From positions 2,604,001-2,668,000 of the forward strand of contig NC_035793.1 in the NCBI RefSeq assembly GCF_001653235.2: a stretch of DNA of 64,000 bases, read 5' to 3'. Shown piece after piece: positions 1 to 13,085 of this stretch (position 1 is the stretch's first letter; every line of letters starts with the position of its first letter). The DNA is from Pochonia chlamydosporia 170. Taxonomy: Eukaryota > Ascomycota > Sordariomycetes > Hypocreales > Clavicipitaceae. The notes under the pieces were generated by a model. It made no database searches. It saw only the letters and a program-made list of their open reading frames with translations, and was not told the DNA's origin. A program made the position numbers and the translations under genes.

Positions 1-3000
1 ACCTGTTTCCGGGCCACAAATGCCGTTGCAACATCAGCCATCCGCAATGGCACAGATCGTACCGAACCAGCCGATAATACCAGGCGATTCGCTTGACGAG
101 ATAATACGGAACAATCAGTCCGAGATGCACCGTCGGAGAAGCATGCCCCACGCCTACGGAAGCCCAGTACTGGAAGACGAGAATCCTAGGCGAATGTCAT
201 CCATTGGCGCTTCAGGGGATGTCATGGGTTTTGGTACCAGTAATACGAATTTAGACAGTTTTCAGTTCGCCCAACCTGTTGGTCCATCATTTCCTGGTAT
301 CAACCCGACTCTAGATATGACGGACCAGATGGGAAATTTTGTTACTGATGCCGCCGACTACTCCGGAATCCCTCCAGACCTCATCGGGCCCATGAACCCA
401 CCCACCTTTGGCGGTGTCGAAATGAGCCAGATGTCGAATGAGTCTTCGCTACCACTCTTCTCAACATCTTCAGTCCCGGCTCAAGGGCCTGCGGAAGGCG
501 ATATGGGCAACGCCTTTGCTTCTGGACAGTTGGCTAACATGGGCACGGCGTTCTCAACGGACCCGACAACAAGGGTCACCAACCTCACCCCATCGTCAAA
601 TGCCATGCCTGTTTCTGCGGACGAACACTCTGATGGTATGATGCATATTCCCACCTCACAGTTGAATGCTATGGATCCTCCTGCGAGTCGGGTACCTGAG
701 AGAATGACCGCACATCCTGTGCGAAGTAACATCGACCAACCCTTACCGCATTCGCTTTCGAGACACATATCTTCCGAATCAACAATCCCAGCCCAGCACA
801 ACACGACATCTGCAAGCATCACTCAAACTGGCTCTACGTCCGGTCCGACGACACCAGTCACCACATCAACGCCACGGGAGAATAAGGAGAAGACGATCTA
901 TTCCAAGAGTGGGTTTGATATGTTGAAAGCACTGTGGCTGGTAGCCACGAGAAAGGATCCGAAAATACACCTCGGCGCTGTGGACATGTCCTGTGCATTT
1001 GTAGTCTGTGACGTGACAATGAACGACTGCCCGATTGTTTATGTGTCGGACAATTTCCAGAATCTTACTGGCTACAGTCGCCATGAGATTGTGGGACAGA
1101 ATTGCCGCTTTCTCCAAGCGCCAGACGGCAAGGTTGAAGCCGGATCCAAGAGAGAATTTGTGGATGATGGCGCCGTCTATAATTTGAAAAAGATGATCCA
1201 AGAGGGACGTGAGGTCCAACAAAGCTTAATAAATTACAGGAAAGGCGGAAAGCCATTTCTCAATCTGCTGACAATGATACCGATCCCGTGGGATACGGAT
1301 GACATTAGGTACTTCATTGGATTCCAGATCGACCTTGTGGAATGCCCGGATGCCATTTCGGGTCAAGAATTAGGAGGTGTCAAAGTCAACTACAAGCACA
1401 GTGATATTGGACAATACATCTGGACACCACCGGCTTCGAGTCAATGGGAGCCAGAGAATGGGCAAACGTTAGGGGTGGACGACGTGTCGACACTCCTTCA
1501 GCAATTCAGCCCCAAGGGACTGGTGTCTGACTGGCATAAGCAGTCCTGGGACAAGATGCTGTTGGAAAACACCGATGACGTTGTACACGTCCTGTCTTTG
1601 AAAGGGCTCTTTCTCTATCTGTCACCGTCTTCCAAACGAGTCCTCGAGTACGATGCTGCTGACCTCGTTGGCAATTCTTTATCTTCCGTTTGCCATCCCT
1701 CCGACATTGTACCGGTTACACGTGAACTGAAAGATGCGACTGCTGGCAACCAAGTCAACATAGTGTTTAGGATACGCCGGAAGCAAAGTGGTTATACTTG
1801 GTTCGAAAGCCATGGCTCTCTATTTGTTGATCAGGGCAAAGGCAGGAAATGCATCATTCTCGTTGGTCGTAAACGACCTGTATTTGCACTCAGCCGCAAG
1901 AACTTGGAGTCAAATGGTGGAATTGGAGATAGCGAGCTGTGGACGAAACTGTCAACATCTGGGATGTTTCTGTTTGTTTCATCTAATGTCAGGTCACTGT
2001 TGGACCTCCAACCAGAATCGTTGGTCGGCACAAGCATCCAGGACCTCATGCGAAAGGAATCTCGACCCGAGTTTGGACGGTCAATCGAACAGGCCCGGCG
2101 AGGCAAGATCGTCACCTGCAAGCATGAAGTTCAAAATCGTCGCGGTCAGGGACTTCAAGCCCAGACCACCTTGTATCCCGGCGACGCTTCTGAAGGGCAG
2201 AAGCCATCGTTTTTACTTGCACAAACAAAATTATTGAAAGCGTCTTCCAGAAGCATTGCACCGGCTACTGCAACGAGCAACAACAAGACAGCCTCGACAA
2301 CACCCCACCCAACATCCTCTGCTGGGCTGACCGCAGTTCCTGGCCAAATTTCCCAACCTGCAGGAGGGGCTTTGGCACCTGGAACACAGGATGCAGCCTT
2401 GGCGGCTGAGGATAACATATTCGATGAACTTCGAACGACGAAATGCTCCAGCTGGCAGTTTGAACTGAGGCAGATGGAGAAAGTGAATAGAATTCTCGCC
2501 GAGGAGCTTGGCGGGCTTCTATCGAACAAGAAAAAACGGAAGCGACGTAAAGGTGTTGGAAATGTAGTTAGAGATTGTGCAAACTGCCACACACGTAATA
2601 CCCCGGAATGGCGGCGCGGTCCAAGTGGTCAAAGGGATCTATGCAACAGCTGTGGGCTGCGTTGGGCAAAACAGGTAAGGCACAGTTCCGAATTGACCCT
2701 CAACCCTCTTCTGACTTCTTTTTCACTTCTAGACCGGACGCGTGTCGCCACGAAACTCTTCCCGTGGAGGCAACAATGGCAATGGCGACGCACAAAGCAA
2801 GAAATCTGCTTCTCCGATTCACTCCTCTCCTTTACACAAGGAACTTTCTTCCGACAACATAACTTCGCATACCACGACAAATAAGGGCGAGGCCGACGGG
2901 ATCGATGCACCCAGCCTTCCCCAACCTGGCGCCCATGCTGCCAGCAATGGTTCAGACTCTAGTTTGATCCAGAAGCAGGCGACGGCGATGCCACCCCCAA

Positions 3001-3080
3001 GCCAACCTTCACTTGCAGGTGGTGTAACAGGTTCAGGTATGACCTCCATTCGGGAAGAACGAGAAACAAGCCAGTCGTGA
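1..3080 (+). CDS. wc-1: White Collar-1 blue-light photoreceptor / GATA transcription factor (5' partial)
   Basis: Blue-light receptor and transcription factor that acts in the nucleus with WC-2 on light-responsive and clock promoters. Exons are <1..2674 and 2733..3080; the 58-nt phase-0 intron follows directly after the zinc finger. The frame is open to the window edge, so the real start probably lies upstream; the first visible Met is at base 20, and residues are counted from it. A Ser/Thr/Pro/Met-rich N-terminus leads into a LOV domain (about 319-440) with the flavin-binding GQNCRFLQ motif, Cys362. Two further PAS domains follow (about 509-640 and 640-700). A basic nuclear-localisation stretch (KKKRKRRKG) precedes a C-X2-C-X18-C-X2-C GATA finger (Cys853, 856, 875, 878). 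The tail is Ser/Pro-rich. About 1,000 residues are visible. Family assignment is very secure; the start is uncertain. Confidence 0.96.
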
Positions 3081-3827
3081 GTCGAAATGATCGGCTCTGC
3101 TTTCCCCTCACAAATGTAGCCTTTTCTTTTATTTCTGCTTGCACCGTCCAGGGACAATCTTGCCCCTTTCGCACTTTCTGGCCCCGCATCATGCTCACGG
3201 AACCTACTCGTGTTCTAGGCTGGCCTAGTCTTTCCTTCCTTGCCTCTTAGATACCCCTTCGTCTTCAACTGTTGGATGCTTGCGTATGCTCTCTACGCAC
3301 ATACTGCAGATTAGACGGAGTACACAGCAGTTTCGTGAAACCAGCGGCTCGGTCGGTCACGAATGCAGAACAGGTCATCCGATATTTTGATTTTGATTGA
3401 AGGTTTAGCTTTATTCTCCACTGGATTATATGGATGTGGACTATGATGATTTGATTGGCGCTTTCTCTATACGAAGCGCTGGATGTTGGCAAATACATGA
3501 AGAATACACGACTTAATATCTGGCATTTGTTTTCGCCCATCATCATTTGCATTCCGTTGGTGTCCTGAGTCTTTGAGTACTTGTAGCTCAGCCAGTAACA
3601 CCCTATGAAAAATTATATGTCCATATTGCCGTACGAGTGTGTTGCTGCTAAGAAACTGCATGCCCATGCAAGTTGATATCGATGCACATCTTACATCCGC
3701 AACCTCGACAACGCGCGGGGTTTTGTACTGATCTAAAACTAGTTTAACGAGAAGTGCAGCACATCTAGGCATTGATGAGTAATCCCTTGTGTGCGATAGG
3801 TGTCATCAGTATCCAAGTTCGTTTAGT
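3081..3827. other. Convergent intergenic region (wc-1 / UGGT 3' ends)
   Basis: 747 bases between two converging stop codons. No conserved ORF is seen. It should hold both 3' UTRs. Short open frames here have no recognisable domain. Confidence 0.7.
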
Positions 3828-6800
3828 CTACAGCTCATCCCTCGAATGACCACTCTCTGCGACGTCATCTCCTGAATTTGTTCTCTCTGTCTCTTTTTCG
3901 ACCTTCTGCTCCTTTGATTGGCCGAACTCGCGATGTTTCCGCCTCAAGTCAAGCGCCGCAATTTCTTCGTCGTATACCATCCATTCAGGTACCTGCCTTT
4001 TCGCCCTGTCTAGTTTCGGCTCTTTAGTTTGAGGGTTATTACAAAGATCTATGGTTCGAGCTTTTGCAAAGTCATCATCACTGCACCACGTCTCGCACCA
4101 AAGCCAATCTTGAGGTAGGCTGTGGATTGGGATTTGAAACTGCATGTGGTTCGGCAGGTCTTGATCCAAATTTGATAGACTAGCTGGGTCGGCCGAGAGA
4201 GCGTGGTATTGCTGTCGGAGACGATCACCCGCAGCCATCTCGCGAAATCGACGTAAATCCACGACATAGAGGGCAGAAATATGATATGGCTTCCCACGTA
4301 GATAGTTAGCCCAATAGCCCTGCTTCCAGAACCGGAAGCCGTCCATCTCTGTTCGGGAATCACACATTGGCGTGAATCCATAAGGTGCGCCGTTTAAATC
4401 CAGATTAACTAGATCCATCATATCTGTGCGGACAATTTGATCGGCATCTACAAATATGACCTTGTCAAGCGATAACGGGAAGAGAACGTCCAAAAACAGA
4501 ATTTTGTATCCCCAAATTTCCCTTTGCTTCTCTTTTTGCTGTCGGAGCCAGTGTGGCCACTTGTATGTGACCATCTCATATTCAAATCCGTATTCCTTCG
4601 CCAAATGAGGTATAAACTCTTTAAAAGACGGCGAAAGAAACTGCTCTATGAACCAGAACTTGACAGTGTGCTTCGTGTTTCGCATGACAGAAACCATCAT
4701 GATATTGAGCATCCGTTCATAGAGATGCCCGCTAGCGACAGAAAATATGTTTATCTCCGCATGTCGTGGGCTGATGGTGGGTTTGTTTCTTCCGCCACCA
4801 AATAATCCTTCAGCAAGTTTCAGACCCTTGGAAACAATGCTGCCTTCAGTCTGGCTGCTAGTGTCCAGTAGAACATCTTGATTTTCCATATTTGGACGGC
4901 GTTTGAGACGCGGGTACAATGTGGTGCCTTGAAAATCCATTAATGCCAATTCAGTGCCTTCGTCACCAGGAACTGCATCCCAGCCATTGGCTCCAATGCT
5001 TTCAATGGTGTATATATCTGCACTCCTTCCGGGTTTAAGATGGATGTTATAGACACCGGGATTAGCTTTGAACTGAAAGAAGCCAAGGTTTGCCATGACA
5101 ATAGTGTCAGTTAGGGCAGGGTTATTTTCCGTTCCGAGAACCAGTTGAGCACCTCGGGGGGCTGATCCCTCGTTTTCTCGAGAATGTCCTTCAATTAGGA
5201 TGTGCTGCAGTTCATAAGTAGCCTCCACATCCGATTCTACAGAGCTTAGTTGAATATTGTCAAGATCATGTACAGACAGCTTTGGTGCGACCAGCCAAGC
5301 TGGTGGAAGATCCATCCCAACTGTCATTAAGACATCTGATGGCAGGCCTTCAAAAGTTGCTGTAGGGGCCTTGACACTGCCCGTCTCGTCAAACTTTGGG
5401 GTCGATTCGACGATGTAGCGGAAGAACCGCTTTACAGGAAGTTCTTCAACATGTTCTCTCGGGTTTAAAAAAAGCCTAATGTAGACGCCATCAAGCTCTG
5501 CGGCCATCTTAAGAATGTGAGCCCATCTTTGGGCCTTTTCACTGACAGGGTCTAACAATCCCACAATGTGGACGCTTGCTGTTTTCGGATTTCCGGTCTG
5601 TATTACTGTATGGTTTGCATTCCATGAGTCATATATGTTGGACCGAATCGCAGGAGCTGATTCGAATATTCCTTCCGGCAGATCAGAAATAGTCGACAGC
5701 GCAATAATTGAAGTCAATTTGGCAGCCGTCATGGCTGTCGAGAGCTTTTCGCTCAGACCTAAATCCGCAACTGCAGCATACACCGGGAAAATTCGACGGT
5801 TCTGCTCATAAACTAGCAATTGTTCGAAGTCTTCGGAATCAAAAGGCGTTGTTGGTGCAATCGGGCCTATCACTCGCCCGTTCATTATCAGACCTTGAGA
5901 ACCTATTCCCGTTTTAGACACAGCCAAAACCTTTGACAAAAGTTCCTCATAATCATCATTGGCAGTGTAATTTGTGGCCTCTTGCATGAGCGTCTTCAGC
6001 TCTTGTATGGTTTTGATATCTTTCAGCTTGGCTTGGTTTGCTTTCAAGGCTGCATTTATTTGAGACGAGAGGCGGACATTGCTTTGCGTATTGACAAAAT
6101 CTAGGCGAACTCCCGGATTGTTGCGTCTAAATTCCAATGCTGATAAGAAAAAACCGAGGCCAGCGTTGGAAGACGTATCCGTGAGTACAGTGACAACCGC
6201 CCAGCTTGCTTTTGTCGATTCCGTAGAAGATTCGATGACTGGGAGTGCATCAAGTTGGGCTGCGCTCTCATCATATATTTTGGCAATATTGAGCATGCGC
6301 AAGGTCTTTTCATCCTTCCCTGAAATGTAAATATTGCGTCGTGTGGCTGCTCCATCTATGAAAATCCCAGGAATCCAGGTATGATCGTCTAAGGCACCAT
6401 GATAAACGCCTTTTTGGACGGTTTGGAGGTCGGCTCCAACCGTCAGACTAATTGATTGCATCCAATTCTGGTCACGATGAACCGCAGCGCCATTAATAAA
6501 CAAAGGGCGGACAGCTGTGTCGGCTTTCAATCTGTTGGACCATCTTTTAGCCATACTTAGCTTCTCAGTGAACTCGTTGGTTTCCAATATAGTGGACAGT
6601 GTCATATCCTCGCCTTCAGGCAAAAGAGGATAGTTGGCAGTAACCGCCGATAATAAGCTTTCGGGATTGGCTCCGTTCGGCTGAGCCTTAGTAAGCCCTG
6701 TGACATATGAGGAAACGCACTCGAGGCCATAGCTTTTTGCTAGGAAGTAGGCAATTTTGGCTTGAATTTTGGCTTCATGAGACGACTGCAGTGGTACCAG

Positions 6801-8482
6801 ACCAAATCGAATCGGGATGCCTCGATCAAGGATAGAATGTACTTCAGCAATAAATTTCAGGTCTTCAATATTAGACAAGTCGGCGGGAATGATCAAGTTG
6901 AAGATGTTTCGGCCAATCGGGGGGATTTGGCCTGGGAAGGTACGTTGGAGCAGCTATAACACCTCGTAAGCACACGGCTAAGGCCAAGGGAAGAAAAGAG
7001 AAAAAGAAAACGCAGCAAGGGGGGAAGGTAGAAGGTGATGTGCGGGTTGGAGCTTGTATTGGTAGTGTCCTTACCGATGATAAAGTCTTGGGATATGAAC
7101 TATATCTGTCATCGTTTTCCAAATCGTTAAGCCACAGTATAACTTGTCCGGCCTCCAACCTGTCTGTCCAGTCATAGCGCAGTGGTTCACTATTTTCGTT
7201 GGCTGCGGACACGGCCTCGTGACCAAGAAGTCGGACTGCCTGATTCCCATCAAATCCCAGACCTCGGATGCCATCGACAAGCCTCCTCTCTCTTCGCAAC
7301 ATGTTGACAAGCGTAAAGGGTTGAATTTGCCGTTCAATCAACTGAGCTCCATTCATCCAGAGGAAGTTGATGCCACCTCGTACCATCTGCGCTTGATTAT
7401 GCTTGTATTCTTCTGTGAAAGTATGTGAAACATTATGAGAGGATATAGAAGATGCGAATTTTGGGAAGTCCTGGGTGAATTTCACGAGTGTGTCAAAAGG
7501 CTCGTTGCTCTTCTGGATAAACGAGGCAGCTTTCATTCCAATGGAAGCGAGCTCGGACTTGGAAAGGGCTGTCAAGTCAGACATGTTTTCTTTTCCATCG
7601 AGAATCTCTTCCTGCTCCAACGATTTCTGTTCTATGCTTTGGCTGGAGCGTCTGTCATCAATCACGATGTAATCCGTCTTCTTCAATGCTAGTTCTACTC
7701 CGTAGCCGCTGATTGGCAACGGTCGACCAATGTGGGATTTGCTGCGTCGGTATCGAAGATGATAAGTTAAATTCGAAACACGTGCCGCTTTTGACAGTGT
7801 TCGGTGATAATCTGGAAAACCTTCAGAAGTAGGATCTGCATATAATACAGCCGTCGTCCCTCTCCCAAGGGCTCGGTCGAAAGGCAGCGATTTAACGGCT
7901 CTGTGAGAACCATCAGCCTAAAATCTACACAAAGAAACAAGTTTACGTACGCGGAGAGTAACTGATTCGCCACCGCTTCGTCTAAATCAGGTGTGCAGTA
8001 TTGCTTGCCATTGACCAAAACCCACATATCACACTCTTGCAGCCCCTCCAGGGGCTCAATAGCGGTAGTGTAATGTTGATAGTGTGACTCAATCCTGGGA
8101 GCAGCGGATCGCAGGGAGAGCGCCAATTTAAATGTGGACAAGGCATCGGGGTCGGTGATATGCCCATCATGGTGAAGTACCTCGAGAAATCGGCGAAACA
8201 GTTCCGAATCCGATGTGGCCGTCGCGAAGTAGCCATTCCCGATGCGATCCAGAAGCGGGAAATATGAAGATTCATTCTCTCCTGCGGCAGTCTCCCTTCA
8301 ATCAGTTAGTTAGTCAATACATGAATCTAGGATGCGGCAGTACAGTACAGGAGCTCTAATAAATACGGCGCAGTGTCGAAGGCAGCTTTCATGCCTACTT
8401 TAACCGCGGGCACTGCTAACACTTGCGGCGTCAAAACCAGACAGGCCAACGACAGCCATGATATAGGTGGTAGTAATCGCAT
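3828..8482 (-). CDS. UDP-glucose:glycoprotein glucosyltransferase (ER folding sensor, GT24)
   Basis: ER-lumen enzyme that re-glucosylates the N-glycans of misfolded glycoproteins so that they re-enter the calnexin cycle. Exons on the minus strand: 8482..8349, 8295..7951, 7900..7075, 6953..3828, giving 1,476 aa, the usual size. The chosen Met (8482) begins a clean signal peptide (MRLLPPISWLSLACLVLTP) followed by the family N-terminus KAAFDTAPYLLELL. The long middle part carries the thioredoxin-like folding-sensor region. The C-terminal GT24 catalytic domain lies at about 1165-1420, with FVDADQ near 1270 supplying the metal-binding DxD. The protein ends HSRDEL, an ER-retrieval signal. The second intron (7950..7901) was chosen for size and frame; the other borders match the family closely. 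Divergent from the COPI alpha gene. Confidence 0.95.
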
Positions 8483-9133
8483 TATTATATACTGAAGAAA
8501 CGCCAGGAATCCGCCGCCGTGGGCATGGATTGGCGTGCTGGTCGTCCTCAGAAGCACGCCCCGAGGTGCTCCACGGCAGGTTGTACCAGTGACACCGTGG
8601 GTGACGTTGAAATTTCTATTTGTTGAATTTAATAAACTGACAAGTCATGAAGAAGCTCTGCTAAAGCTCATCGGATAACTGCTGGACACTGATATGGTGC
8701 TGAATGAGCTGTCTTGGGCACTTGTGAACACAGTCGCACCTTTCCGTTCGAGCTCCCTCAACAGGGACTAGTGCCCAATGCTTTCTCCTGGAAGCCAGGC
8801 AGAATTTCTAGTGGGGTGTCCCTGGGGGGAAGCCGGTGTAGCAAGTGGGGAGTCGGAACAATGTTGGTGCGACCAAGGACCTTATACCAATCCACAATCG
8901 GAGATGGACACGGTGCTCAATTGCCTGCCAGGAGAAAGGCCAACAACAACGAACTTGGGAATCCCAACCTCTGCCTCGTGCACGAACTGTGAAGCCGACT
9001 CCTCGGCCCCAGTTCGACAAAATTTATAGCAGGGAATCCTGTTAGACCCCTTTCCCTCGTCAAACTTACGTGATCATTGTTGTTTGCGTCACCGCTCTTG
9101 TCGCGCGAAGCTGCGGCTTCCTTCCCCGCCATA
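8483..9133. promoter_or_regulatory. Shared divergent promoter, UGGT / alpha-COP
   Basis: 651 bases between two divergent start codons, both for secretory-pathway proteins. It must hold both 5' UTRs and promoters. I see no obvious TATA box or unfolded-protein-response element that I would defend by eye. Confidence 0.6.
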
Positions 9134-12100
9134 ATGCAGTCTTCCCCTGGCATGTTGACTAAGGTATTTCTTGTGTCGATTGTCGAGCTTGTTCAACATG
9201 CTTACGCAAAACAGTTTGAGTCGAAGTCATCGAGGGCTAAAGGCATTGCCTTCCACCCTAAAAGGTAGTAGATGCGATCTCTGTGGAAGACCACCCTGGA
9301 GCTAATAAGCTTTACAGACCATGGATCCTCGTTGCGCTTCATTCATCCACAATCCAGCTATGGGACTACCGAATGGGTACACTGATCGATCGTTTCGAAG
9401 AGCATGATGGACCCGTTCGAGGCGTGGACTTCCACAAAACGCAACCACTTTTCGTGTCTGGTGGCGACGATTACAAGATCAAAGTCTGGTCATACCAGAC
9501 CCGACGGTGCCTCTTTACTTTGAATGGTCATCTTGACTACGTTCGCACTGTATTTTTCCATCATGAGCTGCCATGGATCCTGTCATCATCGGATGACCAA
9601 ACCATACGAATATGGAATTGGCAGAATCGTTCTCTGAGTACGTGCTGTTTCTCCTTAAACCCTCCATGGCCCAATTCTAACTCTTCGTATAGTCTGTACC
9701 ATGACTGGCCATAATCACTATGCTATGTGCGCTCAGTTTCACCCGAAAGAAGACCTCGTGGTCTCGGCTTCTCTCGACCAGTCCGTGCGAGTTTGGGATA
9801 TTTCAGGTCTTCGAAAGAAGCACTCTGCCCCTACGTCAATGAGCTTCGAAGATCAAATGGCGCGTGCGAACCAAAATCAAGCAGACATGTTCGGCAATAC
9901 CGATGCTGTCGTTAAATTCGTACTGGAAGGGCATGACCGTGGAGTCAACTGGGTCGCTTTCCACCCTACCATGCCGCTCATTGTATCTGCTGGAGATGAC
10001 CGTTTGGTTAAACTCTGGCGCATGAGTGAAACCAAGGCATGGGAGGTTGATACCTGCAGAGGCCATTTTCACAATGCCTCTGGTTGTCTGTTCCATCCGC
10101 ACCAGGACTTGATTCTCTCAGCTGGCGAGGACAAGACAATCAGGGTCTGGGATTTGAATAAACGCACTGCCGTCCAGTCATTCAAACGAGAAAATGACCG
10201 GTTCTGGGTTATCGCAGCACATCCTGAGATCAATCTTTTTGCTGCGGGTCATGATAATGGTGTAATGGTGTTCAAGCTGGAACGTGAACGGCCTGCCTCT
10301 GCGACACATCAAAATATGCTCTTCTACATTACCAAGGAGAAACATATCAAGTCTTATGACTTTCAAAAGAACGTCGAAAGTCCAACACTTTTGTCACTGA
10401 AGAAACTTGGTAACCCGTGGGTAACTCCTCGCACCCTGTCATACAATCCTGCCGAGAGGTCCGTACTTGTGACGACTCCCGCAGAGGGAGGCTCCTATGA
10501 ACTTGTCAATCTGCCAAAGGATGGTTCTGGCGCCATTGAACCAACTGAGTCAAAGCGAGGTTCGGGCAACTCTGCCATTTTTGTCGCAAGAAATCGCTTT
10601 GCCGTCCTGGATGTTTCGACTCAAACTATTGATATCAAGGATCTCTCCAATAATACCACTCGTTCCTTTAAGCCTCCCATTGGAACCAGTGATATTTATT
10701 TTGGAGGCACTGGAAATCTGCTCATCATCACACCAACAGCAGTCCATCTCTATGACATTCAGCAGAAGAAAAGCATCGCTGAGCTTGCAGTCAATGGTGT
10801 GAAGTATGTTGTCTGGTCTAATGATGGGCTTTACGCTGCGCTACTTAGCAAGCATAATGTTACGATTGTTACCAAGGCTCTTGAGCAAGTCAGTACGCTT
10901 CACGAAACGATTCGCATAAAGAGCGCAACATGGGATGATGCCGGCGTGCTTCTCTACTCCACACTAAATCACGTCAAGTACACTCTGTTGAATGGCGATA
11001 ATGGTATCGTGCGGACTTTGGACCAAACCGTCTACCTGGTTCGAGTCAAGGGCCGGAATGTTTACTGCTTGGACCGAGCGGCAAAACCACGAATCCTTCA
11101 AATTGACCCGACCGAGTACCGATTTAAGCTTGCATTGATCAAACGGAATTATGAAGAAATGCTGCATATCATTCGCAACTCCAGCTTGGTGGGACAGTCT
11201 ATCATCTCGTATCTTCAAAAGAAAGGTTACCCCGAAATTGCCTTACAATTCGTGCAAGACCAAACTACCAGATTTGACCTCGCCATTGAATGCGGTAACT
11301 TGGATGTGGCTGTTGAGATGGCCAAGGCCTTGGATAAGCCCAAGTTTTGGGCTCGGCTAAGTGCCGAGGCCCTTGCACATGGAAATCATCAGATTGTTGA
11401 AATGTGCTACCAAAAGCTGAAGCAGTTTGACAAGCTGTCATTTTTGTACTTGGCTACAGGTGACCACTCCAAGCTTGCTAGGATGGCCAAAATTGCAGAG
11501 CATCGTGGTGATTTTACTTCTCGATTCCAAAATGCCTTATACCTGGGCGAGGTCGAAGATCGAATTCAAATGCTCAAGGAGATAGACCTCTGTGCGTGTT
11601 ACAATCTACTTCACAGTTGACGAACATTGCGATGCTAACAAAGAGTAGACCCTCTCGCTTTTATGACTGCGAAGTCAAATGGACTTGATGACGAATGCCA
11701 GTCGATTTTGGAAGCTACTGGCGCCACAGAAGACCAGCTGACCATGCCAAAATTGGGCGTGCCATTGAGTACGCCAAAACCAGTTGTGCCGACGTTCAAG
11801 GCCGTCTGGCCCACAAAGGCTAGCTCGCAGTCATTCTTTGAGAAGGCATTACTTGGGCAAGTTGAGGGTCTCTCTCTAGATGACGAACCAAGCACGGCTG
11901 AGCGAATGGCTCTCGATGAAGAGACCGAGGCTGATGGCACACTGAAGCGAAATGGTGGCTTGGCTGATGAGGATGATGAAGATGCGGCTGGCTGGGACAT
12001 GGGCGACGATGATGTCCCCGAGGTTGATAGTGACTTTGTCAACGTGGACAGTGCTGACGCCGGTGGTGCAGGTAGCAGTGAAGCAGACATGTGGGCACGA

Positions 12101-13085
12101 AACTCTCCACTAGCAGTTGACCATGCAGCGGGAGGATCGTTCGAATCTGCCATGCAACTCTTGAATAGGCAAGTCGGGGTAGTACACTTTGCGCCGTTAA
12201 AGAGTCGATTTTTGGAAGTATATCAAGCGTCCAGAAGCTTCCTCCCAGCCTCCTCAGGGCTAGCGCCGTTGGTCAATTATGTAAGGCGAACTGTTGACGA
12301 AACCGACCCTCGCCAAGTTCTTCCGATTGTTCCACGAGACTTGGAGTATCTTGCTACGAATGATCTTCAGAGTGGATACGACTCTATGAAGGCAAATAGG
12401 CTGGAGGACGGCATCAAAATATTCAAGCGCATCTTGCATACCATTCTTGTCAACGCCGTTTCAAGCGAGGCTGAGGTGGCCGAGGCAAAAAAGCTTATCA
12501 CCTCCGCCAGTGAATATACCGTGGCAATGGACATTGAGCTGGCGAGGAGGAAACTAGGAGCCGCCGATGTTGTGATCCAGGATCCGGCGAAGCTCAAAAG
12601 AAGCCTGGAACTGTCTGCGTATTTCACTATCCCTAAGATCGAGGTACCACACCGACAGTTGGCCCTCCTTAGCGCAATGCAATTGGCCGTCAAAAACAAG
12701 AATTACAATTCCGCATTGAGCTTCGCAAATCGAATCATCGCCAATGGTGGCTCGACTAAGATTGTGGAAAATGTAAGTACTGGATGGAATCTAGGAATAG
12801 TGTACGATAATTACAATTGCTAATGAAGCCGATCTTTTCTAGGCCCGAAGAACCAAAACACAATGCGAGAGGAACCCCAACGATGCCGTCGATATCGAGT
12901 TTGATCAGTTTGCTGAATTTGAGGTTTGTGCGGCCAGCCACACGCCAATTTACAGCGGCACATCGTACGAAGTGTGTGCTTTTGATGGCTCTAAGTATCA
13001 TTCGAAATATAAGGGTACTGTATGCCGTGTATGCGAAGTTTGCGAGATTGGCAAACATGGTAGCGGCCTGAAACTATTTGCATAG
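9134..13085 (+). CDS. Coatomer (COPI) subunit alpha
   Basis: Largest subunit of the B-subcomplex of the COPI coat, which drives Golgi-to-ER retrieval and recognises dilysine cargo through its WD40 propeller. Exons 9134..9163, 9215..9264, 9318..9637, 9693..11591, 11649..12772, 12843..13085, giving 1,221 aa, full family length. The first two exons are tiny (30 and 50 nt) and together encode [10 protein letters not shown] then [17 protein letters not shown], the conserved opening. WD40 repeats fill about residues 1-320 (WDYRMG, VWSYQT, IWNWQN, VWDISG, LWRMSE, VWDLNK). A second propeller and helical solenoid follow, then an acidic linker ([16 protein letters not shown]). The C-terminal alpha-COP domain has a Cys-rich end ([18 protein letters not shown]). 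All introns are 51-70 nt with standard borders. Confidence 0.97.

Noticed and set aside
7918..7946. Alternative UGGT intron of 29 nt that also keeps the frame
   Set aside because: Too short for fungal splicing; the 50-nt intron 7950..7901 also keeps the frame and has normal size.
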